Part shown: piece after piece, positions 17,112 through 24,469 of the stretch
How positions within the stretch are numbered: the stretch's first letter is position 1
Layout of the letters: every line of letters begins with the position of its first letter
Assembly (NCBI GenBank): GCA_026709535.1
Contig: JAPOST010000132.1
Coordinates: forward strand, 1 to 37,787
Reading direction: 5' to 3'
Source of the DNA: Rhodospirillaceae bacterium
GTDB lineage: Bacteria > Pseudomonadota > Alphaproteobacteria > Bin65
Length of the DNA: 37,787 nt
Position numbers and translations under genes: made by a program
The notes under the pieces: generated by a model
The model's database searches: none
Told to the model about the DNA's origin: nothing
What the model saw: only the letters and a program-made list of their open reading frames with translations

Positions 17112-17416
17112 AGTGGGAGGCTTCTGTTGCCCGGTGCCTCCCGAACCGCGCTTGCTCAGAAACTAAGCAGCGAGTGCCACACGATCATTGTCGTTAGCAT
17201 TTGTAGTATCAGCCCGATAACGGTGGTACAATACCGGGTGAAAAGCATACCTTTTACTGCACGTCGATCCTGGTTCGCCCCCGTCTTGAGCCGGATCCCG
17301 AGCGGCGCACGGCCACTCGGTCCGAACGAAACTGGTGGAGGCGCCGGGTACTGCCCCCGGGTCCGCAACAGCTATTCCGCAAGCCATTTATCACCATAGT
17401 CATCCAAGGATGACAT
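17112..17416 (-). ncRNA. ssrA: tmRNA (ssrA), circularly permuted two-piece form
   Basis: Transcribed right to left. The acceptor piece comes first (about 17416-17333). It contains a CCGGG/CCCGG arm with a 7-base loop GGCAGTA and ends CGCCTCC followed by encoded ACCA (17336-17333). A spacer of about 50 bases (17332-17283) follows and would be excised. The coding piece begins GGGGGCG at 17282-17276, which pairs with the CGCCTCC strand over 7 bp with one G-U, and continues ...GGATCGACG, the conserved tmRNA 5' element. The tag frame at 17198-17163 reads ANDNDRVALAA then TAG, so the degradation tag is (A)ANDNDRVALAA. A GGGAGGC/GCCTCCC hairpin (17142-17115) closes the piece. Exact ends are inferred. 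tmRNA rescues stalled ribosomes and tags the product for ClpXP. Confidence 0.93.
17163..17198 (-). other. tmRNA tag-peptide reading frame
   Basis: Eleven codons plus TAG: GCT AAC GAC AAT GAT CGT GTG GCA, then CTC GCT GCT TAG, giving ANDNDRVALAA. With the tRNA-borne alanine the tag becomes AANDNDRVALAA. The AANDN start is what alphaproteobacterial SspB recognises, and the terminal LAA is the ClpX signal. The tag is shorter than the common alphaproteobacterial AANDNFAEEFAVAA. Confidence 0.92.
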
Positions 17417-17449
17417 CTTGAATATAAGGCATTGTTCAGCGGATTGGAA
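17399..17449 (-). promoter_or_regulatory. Candidate tmRNA promoter and start-proximal hairpin
   Basis: On the minus strand TATATT (17426-17421) is a good -10; the best-spaced upstream hexamer is TTCCAA (17449-17444, spacing 17), a weak -35. Just downstream, GTCATCC-TT-GGATGAC (17414-17399) is a perfect 7-bp hairpin at the expected 5' end of the precursor, which may protect or guide processing of the acceptor piece. Confidence 0.4.
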
Positions 17450-18287
17450 GAGTGTCGTGCTCCAGCAGTTAACGGCATCTGTGGCCGAACGCTTGATGAA
17501 TTTTCAGAGAGTTTACAGAACCTGCTCGATATCGTGGGCGCGGTAGCATTTGCCAATCGACGTCGAGAGGCCCCGCGCAGCAAAGAAAATGGTCATAAAT
17601 CCTGCCGCTGATCTGGCACGCCGGATCAAGTCCTTTTGGCTGCTGCCGTTAGCTCGCGGCGAAGTCGAGGACAAGGTATAGATTTTTCCGCAATAGCGTG
17701 CTCGGGGCTGCAACTCCTTGCGCCGGTCTTTGGTGCTGGCCAACATGCTGATGGCTAGACCAATGATACCAAAAGCGGGACGGATGCCATCCTTGACTCC
17801 AATTCGCTCTGCTGACGGCCGCCGTCATCACAGGCTTGATACGATGTTGCGCTTGGCGCGATGCAAATAGCTCCGGTACCCGTCGGTCTGTGCATCTTGT
17901 GCGCTGAAAACTAGGAAGAGCGACTTACTTGCTCGGCCCGAGAGTGCAAATAGATTGCGACTGGCGGTGTGCCGCGCCGCAATGAAGCACAGCGCCTGAG
18001 GGCCTGAATCACAAGTCCTTGATATCATGATGTTCTTGTGGATCAGGCCCTGGTCCTCGCGCGAACCTGCGCATGAGGAAGCGGCATGCGGACGGCCATG
18101 CTGCGCCCGGGTGGCCTCGGTCCAGGCCATGGCACCCTCCAGCGTCGGTCGCCAATCTCCCGACAGAGGGCCACAGCCCGAGGCCGCAGGAACAGGCTCT
18201 GAGGCAAGCCTTGCCAACGAATTTTCCGGCCCCGTATCGAACGGTATCGGCAGAGGATCGCGTTGCCGCAACCAGGTTGCTCTCCTG
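17450..18287. other. Gap of about 0.8 kb without a recognisable gene
   Basis: Between ssrA and the UDG gene I found no gene I can name. A minus-strand frame at 17513-17746 (77 codons, from MLASTKDRRKELQPRA to YRAHDIEQVL) reads smoothly. Sixteen more sense codons lie upstream of that ATG in the same frame, so it could be a fragment of a former gene. A minus frame at 17828-18385 overlaps the end of the UDG gene in another frame and looks like a shadow there. No tRNA, IS end or terminator was seen. Confidence 0.4.
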
Positions 18288-19193
18288 TCATGCCTCCATT
18301 CTTGCAACCTCTCTTGCAATCGGAGCATGCGTTTCGTGGGCGTCAAGCTTGTCCTTGATCGCCAGCAGGTCACGCCAGGCGTCACGTTTTTTCAGCGAGC
18401 TGCGTAACAGATAGGCCGGATGAAACAGTGGCATGGCCGGAATCGGCGCGGCTTCCATTTCCGCCATGGTCGGCGTGCAAAAATCGAACCACCGACCGCG
18501 CAACCGGGTGATGCCTTCTGTTCGGTTCAGCATGGTCTTGGCTGACGGCCCGCCAAGAAAGACCAGAATCGACGGTTTCTTCAGCTCAATATGTCGCTCC
18601 AGAAAAGGGCGGCAGACAGCGGTTTCGCTTGCCGAAGGTTCACGATTGCCCGGTGGCCGCCAAAAGACGATGTTGGTGATGTACGCATGTTCTCTTCGGT
18701 TCAGGCCGATGGCTGCTAGCATCTTGTCAAGCAACTGGCCGCTGGCTCCGACGAAAGGTTTGCCTTCCTTGTCCTCTTCCGCGCCTGGCGCTTCACCGAT
18801 CAGCATGACGGGGCCTTCCGGCGCACCGTCGGAAAAGACCGTATTCATGGCGGTATTTTTCAGGGGGCAGCCATTGAAGGCCCTGACGGCGGCTTCCAGT
18901 GCCTCCAGGGATTGGGCAGCTCGGGCTATTTCCTGTGCTGTGGACACTGTGGCGTCTGTCGATTCGAGCCGAATCGGATTTCGTGGTCGGCTTTCGCGCC
19001 GAGCGTCGAGATCGGTGCCCGATTCTGGCGTCGACCTGTCTTGCCGGAATTTTTCGGCAGTGGGCGCGGACAATGTCAGCCGGTTGACGGACTGTTCACC
19101 GATCGCTTCGTCAGCACCGGCGTCGATCTGGAGCGTCAACGCTGCGTGCAGGGCAGGCAAAGTTCCTTCATCCGGCGGCTGGCGATCGGGCAT
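18288..19193 (-). CDS. Uracil-DNA glycosylase, family 4-like, with reduced Fe-S ligand set
   Basis: 301 residues from ATG 19193. It should excise uracil from DNA in base-excision repair. The N-terminal ~100 residues are low-complexity and probably unstructured. The catalytic domain has NTVFSDGAPEGPVMLIGEAPG (motif 1 GEAPG at 133-137), EDKEGKPFVGASGQLLDKML, YITNIVFWRPPGNREP and the late LFHPAYLL (H258). Family 4 enzymes carry four cysteines for a 4Fe-4S cluster. Here only C109 (NGCPL) and C194 (TAVCRPF) remain; the CxxC partner is missing and the usual KCRPP is FWRPP (W178). The cluster is therefore probably absent, as I recall for other alphaproteobacterial members. It is divergent from the ETF-QO gene. 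Confidence 0.88.
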   Translation of the reverse strand: MPDRQPPDEGTLPALHAALTLQIDAGADEAIGEQSVNRLTLSAPTAEKFRQDRSTPESGTDLDARRESRPRNPIRLESTDATVSTAQEIARAAQSLEALEAAVRAFNGCPLKNTAMNTVFSDGAPEGPVMLIGEAPGAEEDKEGKPFVGASGQLLDKMLAAIGLNRREHAYITNIVFWRPPGNREPSASETAVCRPFLERHIELKKPSILVFLGGPSAKTMLNRTEGITRLRGRWFDFCTPTMAEMEAAPIPAMPLFHPAYLLRSSLKKRDAWRDLLAIKDKLDAHETHAPIAREVARMEA

Positions 19194-19350
19194 AGCGTCA
19201 AAGGCTCCTCTGCGCTATTTGTCTCTTCTCGTGCGCACGATCTGCTCATGGCGACGCACATTCAATGAGTTTCAACGAAAGCCGCAGTGGTTACAACCCT
19301 TTGGCGGAACCAGTCTGCCGCCGCGCGGACAGTGGATGGGATAGATCAGT

Positions 19351-21012
19351 ATGTCCGAAAACGGGGTCGCCCGGGAAGCGATGGAATATGATGTGGTGAT
19401 TGTCGGCGCGGGTCCTTCGGGCCTTGCCGCTGGAATTCGCCTCAAGCAGCTGGCCGAGGAGCAAGGCGCAGAGATCAATGTCTGCATCCTCGAAAAGGGC
19501 TCCGAAGTAGGTGCCCATATACTCTCCGGCGCCGTGCTGGATCCCAGGGCGCTGAATGAACTGCTGCCGGACTGGAAGAAGCGAGGCGCACCACTCAAAA
19601 CACCAGTGACAGAAGATCGCTTCTTCATGCTGTCGGAAGAGGGCGGCTTCAAGGTGCCAAACCTGATGCTGCCCAACTGTTTCATGAATCACGGCAACTA
19701 CATCATCAGCCTCGGCAATCTGTGTCGCTGGCTGGCCGAACGAGCCGAGGCGCTGGGTGTGGAAATCTATCCGGGCTTTGCTGCCGCCGAGGTGCTATAC
19801 AACGATCAGGCACAGGTTTACGGCGTTGCCACCGGTGACATGGGGGTCGGCCTTGATGGTGAGCAGACTGCCAGCTACACGCCGGGAATCGAACTACACG
19901 CAAGATATACCTTATTTGCCGAAGGCTGCCGCGGTTCGCTGGGCAAGCAGTTGATCGGCAAATTCGGCTTACGCGACCATGTTGATCCGCCGTCTTATGG
20001 AATCGGTATCAAGGAACTGTGGGAGATCGATCCCACCAGGCACACGCCGGGTCTGGTAATGCACACCGCGGGTTGGCCATTGGATCGGTCAACCTATGGC
20101 GGATCGTTCCTGTATCATTTCGACGACAACCTGGTTTCGATCGGCTTTGTTGTCGGTCTGGATTACAAGAATCCCTATCTCAGCCCCTACGAAGAATTTC
20201 AGCGTTACAAGCACCATTCCAAGGTCAAGGGATTCCTCGAAGGCGGCCAACGGATTGCCTATGGCGCTCGGGCCATCTACTCTGGCGGCCTCCAGGCCCT
20301 CCCGAAGCTGGCGTTCCCCGGCGGTTGTCTTGTTGGCGATAACGCTGGTATGCTGAACGCGCCTCGTATCAAGGGTACCCATACGTCGATGAAGTCTGGA
20401 ATGCTGGCTGCAGAAGCGGCATTCGATGCCATCACCGGCGGACGCAGCCACGATGAGTTGTCAGCCTATCCGGCCGCTTTCGACAAGAGTTGGGTCCGTG
20501 ACGAGTTGTATCGTGCGCGCAACTTCAAACCGCTGATGAAGAAGGGCCTGTTCACCGGTTCTTTCCTGTTCGGAGTCGATCAGAACGTGTTCCGGGGCAA
20601 GGCGCCATGGACGTTGCGTGCGACGAAGCCGGACCATGAAGCCATTGAACCCAAGGAAGATCACTCACCGATCGCCTATCCGAAACCGGATGGCGTTCTA
20701 TCCTTTGACCGGCTGACCAACGTTTCGTTCAGCGCAACCAATCACGAAGAGAACCAGCCTGTTCACCTGGTTTTGAAAGATGCCGACATCGCAATAAGAC
20801 ACAATCTGGCCAAGTATGATGCGCCGGAACAACGTTATTGTCCTGCCGGCGTCTACGAGATCGTGCGCGAGGATGACGGATCCAACCCTCGGCTACAGAT
20901 CAATGCCCAGAACTGCGTGCATTGCAAAACCTGCGATATCAAGGACCCGACCCAGAACATCAATTGGGTCGTGCCGGAAGGTGGTGGTGGCCCGAACTAT
21001 CCGAACATGTAG
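19351..21012 (+). CDS. Electron transfer flavoprotein-ubiquinone oxidoreductase (ETF-QO)
   Basis: 553 residues. It passes electrons from ETF, reduced by acyl-CoA and other flavin dehydrogenases, to membrane ubiquinone. The FAD-binding motif is at the N-terminus (YDVVIVGAGPSGLAAGIRL), followed by GAHILSGAVLDPRAL. The central quinone-binding region contains KGIKE-like GIGIKELWEI and LVGDNAGMLNAPRIKGTH. The C-terminal 4Fe-4S domain has CPAGVYEIV and then QNCVHCKTCDIKDPTQNINWV, supplying all four cysteine ligands, and ends GGGGPNYPNM as in mitochondrial and alphaproteobacterial enzymes. Start ATG 19351 is assumed; ATG 19381 (MEYDVV) is an alternative. It fits with the two crotonase-fold genes further along. 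The 3' end overlaps the start of the next gene. Confidence 0.97.
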   Translation: MSENGVAREAMEYDVVIVGAGPSGLAAGIRLKQLAEEQGAEINVCILEKGSEVGAHILSGAVLDPRALNELLPDWKKRGAPLKTPVTEDRFFMLSEEGGFKVPNLMLPNCFMNHGNYIISLGNLCRWLAERAEALGVEIYPGFAAAEVLYNDQAQVYGVATGDMGVGLDGEQTASYTPGIELHARYTLFAEGCRGSLGKQLIGKFGLRDHVDPPSYGIGIKELWEIDPTRHTPGLVMHTAGWPLDRSTYGGSFLYHFDDNLVSIGFVVGLDYKNPYLSPYEEFQRYKHHSKVKGFLEGGQRIAYGARAIYSGGLQALPKLAFPGGCLVGDNAGMLNAPRIKGTHTSMKSGMLAAEAAFDAITGGRSHDELSAYPAAFDKSWVRDELYRARNFKPLMKKGLFTGSFLFGVDQNVFRGKAPWTLRATKPDHEAIEPKEDHSPIAYPKPDGVLSFDRLTNVSFSATNHEENQPVHLVLKDADIAIRHNLAKYDAPEQRYCPAGVYEIVREDDGSNPRLQINAQNCVHCKTCDIKDPTQNINWVVPEGGGGPNYPNM

Positions 21013-22741
21013 GGAATTTCTGGTTTGCGTCTGGCTTGGCGGCGCGCTGGCGATCGCCTTGTGGTTCGCCGGATTCGGAGCATCGGCCCAATTCGTTGCC
21101 GCTCGAGACAGGCATGACGGCGGGTATCCGCCGCCCAGCACCAGTTGGGGTGCGTATCTTTCAGCTCTTCATGCTGCCCGGCAAAAAGACACGCCTCGGG
21201 CGTCGGCTTATTTCGTAACGGTCACGCCACTTATTCAAAAGCACGAAACGTTACTGATGCGCGCGCTGCGGGCCCATATTCTTGCAGGCCGCATGCGGCG
21301 GGCTCTCGATCTGTCCAGGCGGATCGTTGTGCTGGCGCCAGATCATTCCATGTCACGGCTGATGCTGGCACTGGATGCCGTCAGCCGAAAGAACTATACG
21401 GCTGCACGCAGCCATCTGGAACGGGTATCCGGCGAGGCCGTCAATCGATTGTTGCTGCCGATGCTGCGGGCATGGATTGTCCTTGGTCTGCACAACGACC
21501 CGGATCTGGCGCTGAACGAACTCATAGACCTTCGAAATGAGCCTCGGTTCCGGCTTTTTTTGCTGATGCATACGGCCTTCTTGCTGGATGTCGGCGGCAA
21601 GCGGGAGCGGGCGGCAAAGGCATACGAGAATGTGGCCTCCGCGGCACCGGCGGCCTCGCTGCGCCTGACCGAAACATCGTCCAATTTCAAGGCGCGCACC
21701 GGTGATCGCGTCGGCGCCATTCGGGATGTCGATCGCTATCTTGCTTCCAATCCCAACTTCACAGTCATCCAGGTTCTCCGCGACCGATACCAGTCCGGCG
21801 ACAAGATCGGGCCGTTGATCGGATCTCCGGCTGACGGTGTCGCCGAGGTGTTGCTGAACGTAGCCAGCGCATTGAAGGATGCGGATCGGGCAGCCGACGC
21901 CCTGCCCTTTGCCCGTCTTGCCGTGTGGATGCGATCACAGGATTCGTCTTCCATATTTCTGCTTGGCTCTGTGCTGGAACGAGACAGCCGTTATCGTGAA
22001 GCCATCTCTGCATTCAAGCGGTTGAGACCAACTGCCAATTACAACTGGGAAGCACGAAAGTCTGCCGTTGTCGCCATGGTGTCGCTGGAAGATTTCAAAC
22101 CTGCGCTTGCAACTCTCGAAAACATGGCTGTCGAAAAACCCGATCGTTACGATGCGTTATGGCTTCTGGGAAATGTCTATCGGAACCGGTCAAAATTTGA
22201 ACTTGCTGTGGAAGCCTACGACCGGGCCGTAGGGCGGATTCCGAAGATCAATCGTCGGCACTGGAACCTGCTCTACGTCCGTGGTATTGCGCTGGAGCGA
22301 TCAAAGCAGTGGAAGCGCGCCGAAGCAGATTTCCTTCGGGCGTTGAGGCTTAATCCGGGGCAGGCCGACGTATTGAACTATCTGGCTTATTCCTGGGTCG
22401 AGCGCGGCGAGAATCTTGAGAGAGCGCGAAAGATGCTGGCGGCGGCCGGCGGCAAGCGGCCAAGCGACGGCTATATCATCGATTCAGTTGGCTGGGTCGA
22501 ATACCGACTAGGTAATTTCGAAGCGGCAGTTCGTCACCTAGAGCGGGCGACGGAACTGTCGCCGCACGATCCGACGATCAACGATCATCTTGGTGACGCT
22601 TACTGGCGCGTCGGACGTCGGCACGAGGCGCGTTTTCAATGGCGACGCGCCTTGTCTCTGAATCCGGAGAAGGCGGACCGACCGAATATCGAACAGAAGC
22701 TTCGTGAAGGAATGCCGCCGTTCAAGCCGATCAATCAATAA
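20987..22741 (+). CDS. Exported tetratricopeptide-repeat protein
   Basis: 584 residues from GTG 20987, the third of three consecutive in-frame GTG codons (20981-20989). This one is 6 bases after GGAAG (20976-20980) and lies inside the end of the ETF-QO gene. This start gives a plausible signal peptide: RTIRTCR followed by a hydrophobic core FLVCVWLGGALAIALWF and a possible cleavage at ASA-QF. The remainder is a helical solenoid of about a dozen TPR-like units, clearest at YDALWLLGNVYRNRSKFELA, LLYVRGIALERSKQWKRAEA and IDSVGWVEYRLGNFEAAVRH. TPR proteins of this layout act as periplasmic or membrane-tethered scaffolds in alphaproteobacteria; the partner is unknown. IspE follows 23 bases later. 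Confidence 0.82.
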   Translation: MARTIRTCREFLVCVWLGGALAIALWFAGFGASAQFVAARDRHDGGYPPPSTSWGAYLSALHAARQKDTPRASAYFVTVTPLIQKHETLLMRALRAHILAGRMRRALDLSRRIVVLAPDHSMSRLMLALDAVSRKNYTAARSHLERVSGEAVNRLLLPMLRAWIVLGLHNDPDLALNELIDLRNEPRFRLFLLMHTAFLLDVGGKRERAAKAYENVASAAPAASLRLTETSSNFKARTGDRVGAIRDVDRYLASNPNFTVIQVLRDRYQSGDKIGPLIGSPADGVAEVLLNVASALKDADRAADALPFARLAVWMRSQDSSSIFLLGSVLERDSRYREAISAFKRLRPTANYNWEARKSAVVAMVSLEDFKPALATLENMAVEKPDRYDALWLLGNVYRNRSKFELAVEAYDRAVGRIPKINRRHWNLLYVRGIALERSKQWKRAEADFLRALRLNPGQADVLNYLAYSWVERGENLERARKMLAAAGGKRPSDGYIIDSVGWVEYRLGNFEAAVRHLERATELSPHDPTINDHLGDAYWRVGRRHEARFQWRRALSLNPEKADRPNIEQKLREGMPPFKPINQ

Positions 22742-22764
22742 TAGCCAGAGGCTCGGGCGCTATT

Positions 22765-23625
22765 TTGCCGGATATTCCAGAACCGTTGACCGAGCTTGCT
22801 CGAGCCAAGATAAACCTCTGGCTGCACGTCACTGGCCGCCGGCCCGACGGCTATCATGAACTGAGCAGTCTGGTCGCCTTCGCTTCGGTTGGAGATTGCC
22901 TGTCCGTGCATCCGTCCCGATCCTTCAGCCTGACCGCAACAGGGCGATTTGCAGCCGATCTTGGCGTACCGTCTGACAATTTGATCTTGCGTGCCGCACA
23001 GGCGTTGGCGGACATGGAGGGTATTCGCGAGGGCGCAGCATTCAAATTGATCAAGAATTTACCGGTATCTTCAGGCATCGGCGGCGGCTCAGCGGATGCG
23101 GCCGCCGCTCTTCGTCTGTGTCGGACGCTCTGGTCGTTGCGTACGAGCGCCAATGCGATGCGCGCAGTGGCGCTGCAGGTAGGGGCCGATGTGCCGGTAT
23201 GCCTGAGCAGTCAAACAGTTCACATGACCGGTATCGGAGAGCATCTGGAAACGCTGCGTCTGCCGCCGACGGCTACTCCCGCCCTCTTGGCCAACCCGGG
23301 CGTTCCGATATCGACCTCCGCCGTTTTCAGGGAGCTTGATGGCAAGTATTCGTTGTCTGCTGAAATGTCGACAGGCGCCGACCTGATCACACTCGTCGCC
23401 GATAACAGGAATGACCTTGAGGGGCCCGCGCGGCGCCTGGCGCCAGCAATTGAAGCGGTTCTTGATGCGATTGCCGGCACCAGCGGCTGCCATCTCGCCC
23501 GCATGTCGGGCAGCGGCGCGACATGCTTCGGATTGTTTGCCTCCGATACCGATGCAGAACAGGCAGCCGACGGCATCGCGATGGCGTATCCAGACTGGTG
23601 GGTTGCGCCTTGCCGGATTGGCTAG
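22765..23625 (+). CDS. ispE: 4-diphosphocytidyl-2-C-methyl-D-erythritol kinase
   Basis: 286 residues starting at TTG 22765; no ATG or GTG precedes the conserved N-terminus. IspE phosphorylates CDP-methylerythritol in the MEP pathway for isoprenoids. It is a GHMP kinase. The substrate-binding lysine is in ARAKINLWLHVTGRRPDGYHEL; the ATP-binding glycine-rich loop is PVSSGIGGGSADAAAALRL (about 93-111); the catalytic aspartate is in VGADVPVCL; and the C-terminal motif is RMSGSGATCFGLF. Length is normal. It lies directly after the TPR gene, a neighbourhood common in alphaproteobacteria, and converges with the crotonase-fold gene 43 bases further on. GCCAGA-TATCT-TCTGGC at 23632-23648 lies between the two stops but has no T-run. 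Confidence 0.96.
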   Translation: MPDIPEPLTELARAKINLWLHVTGRRPDGYHELSSLVAFASVGDCLSVHPSRSFSLTATGRFAADLGVPSDNLILRAAQALADMEGIREGAAFKLIKNLPVSSGIGGGSADAAAALRLCRTLWSLRTSANAMRAVALQVGADVPVCLSSQTVHMTGIGEHLETLRLPPTATPALLANPGVPISTSAVFRELDGKYSLSAEMSTGADLITLVADNRNDLEGPARRLAPAIEAVLDAIAGTSGCHLARMSGSGATCFGLFASDTDAEQAADGIAMAYPDWWVAPCRIG

Positions 23626-23668
23626 GTATTGGCCAGATATCTTCTGGCGAGGATCCTGTCTCCTGTCC

Positions 23669-24469
23669 TCATGCCTTGCCAGTGAAATTTACTTTCCGCT
23701 TTTCGACAAAGGCGTTGACGCCCTCGGCAAAATCCGGTTCCACGGCGCAGGCGGAGAAACTCTCCGCCTCCAGCTGAAGCTGGCGTTCCAGCGGATTGTC
23801 CATCGATCGTTGCAGCAACGCTTTCGTTCGACCGAATGCCACGGTCGGGCCTGCGGCCAGCCGGCTGGCCAGTTTTTCGGTTTCGGCTTCAAGATCGCTT
23901 GCCGGGACGACCCAGTTCACCAAGCCGTATTCTTTTGCTGTCACCGCGTCGAAACGGTCGCCCAACAACGCCAGTTCCGTCGCCTTTTTCAGACCGACCA
24001 ACCGCGGGAGAGCATAGGTCGAGCCGCCATCCGGACTGGTGCCGATCAGCGTGTAGGCCAACGTGTAATAGCTGTTATCGGACGCAATGGTAAGGTCGGC
24101 CGCGCACATGAAGCTCAGGCCGAACCCGGCGCAAGCCCCGCTGACTGACGCGACCACCGGCTTCGGCATCCTTCGGATTGCGATGATCAAGCCGTGCACC
24201 TGATGAATGAACGTTTCGAAGGCGACCAGATTATCCTGGCGTGATTGCTCCAACATGCCGTGGAAGGTCTTGAGGTCCCCGCCAGCCATGAAATGCGCGC
24301 CGCCACGCACCACGATACACCGGACGTCTTCGTCATATTCCAGCGGCTTGATGACCTTGACCAAAGCGTCTGTCATTTCGGCATTCAGGGCGTTCAGCGC
24401 CTTCGGCCGATTCATCGTTACCCAGGCGATGCCGTCGCGCAGGTCCAATCCAACGATGTTGTCATGCAT
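23669..24469 (-). CDS. Enoyl-CoA hydratase/isomerase family protein (PaaG/ECI-like, no hydratase glutamates)
   Basis: 266 residues from ATG 24469, which overlaps the stop of the upstream dehalogenase gene (ATGCATGA) and follows GGGAG at good spacing. The crotonase fold is clear: VTMNRPKALNALNAEM, the first oxyanion-hole segment HFMAGGDLKTFH and the second GACAGFGLSFMCAADL. True hydratases have a glutamate after the second oxyanion glycine and another in the PExxxG segment. Here these are L118 and the D147 region (LIGTSPDGGSTYALPRLVG). That pattern matches PaaG-type and delta3-delta2-enoyl-CoA isomerases, which use a single acid. An isomerase on an unsaturated or ring acyl-CoA is therefore more likely than hydration. 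Translational coupling to the dehalogenase suggests a shared pathway. Confidence 0.85.
   Translation of the reverse strand: MHDNIVGLDLRDGIAWVTMNRPKALNALNAEMTDALVKVIKPLEYDEDVRCIVVRGGAHFMAGGDLKTFHGMLEQSRQDNLVAFETFIHQVHGLIIAIRRMPKPVVASVSGACAGFGLSFMCAADLTIASDNSYYTLAYTLIGTSPDGGSTYALPRLVGLKKATELALLGDRFDAVTAKEYGLVNWVVPASDLEAETEKLASRLAAGPTVAFGRTKALLQRSMDNPLERQLQLEAESFSACAVEPDFAEGVNAFVEKRKVNFTGKA

Noticed and set aside
16860-17399. A 179-codon plus-strand frame across the sspB upstream region and ssrA
   Set aside because: The same bases form the tmRNA on the other strand, with acceptor pairing, CCA end and tag frame.
18433-19344. A 303-codon plus-strand frame opposite the UDG gene
   Set aside because: The minus strand has unmistakable UDG motifs; the plus frame is Ser/Arg-rich with no domain.
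23632-23648. GCCAGA-TATCT-TCTGGC as a bidirectional terminator between ispE and the PaaG-like gene
   Set aside because: Stem of only 6 bp and no T-run on either side; not enough to call.
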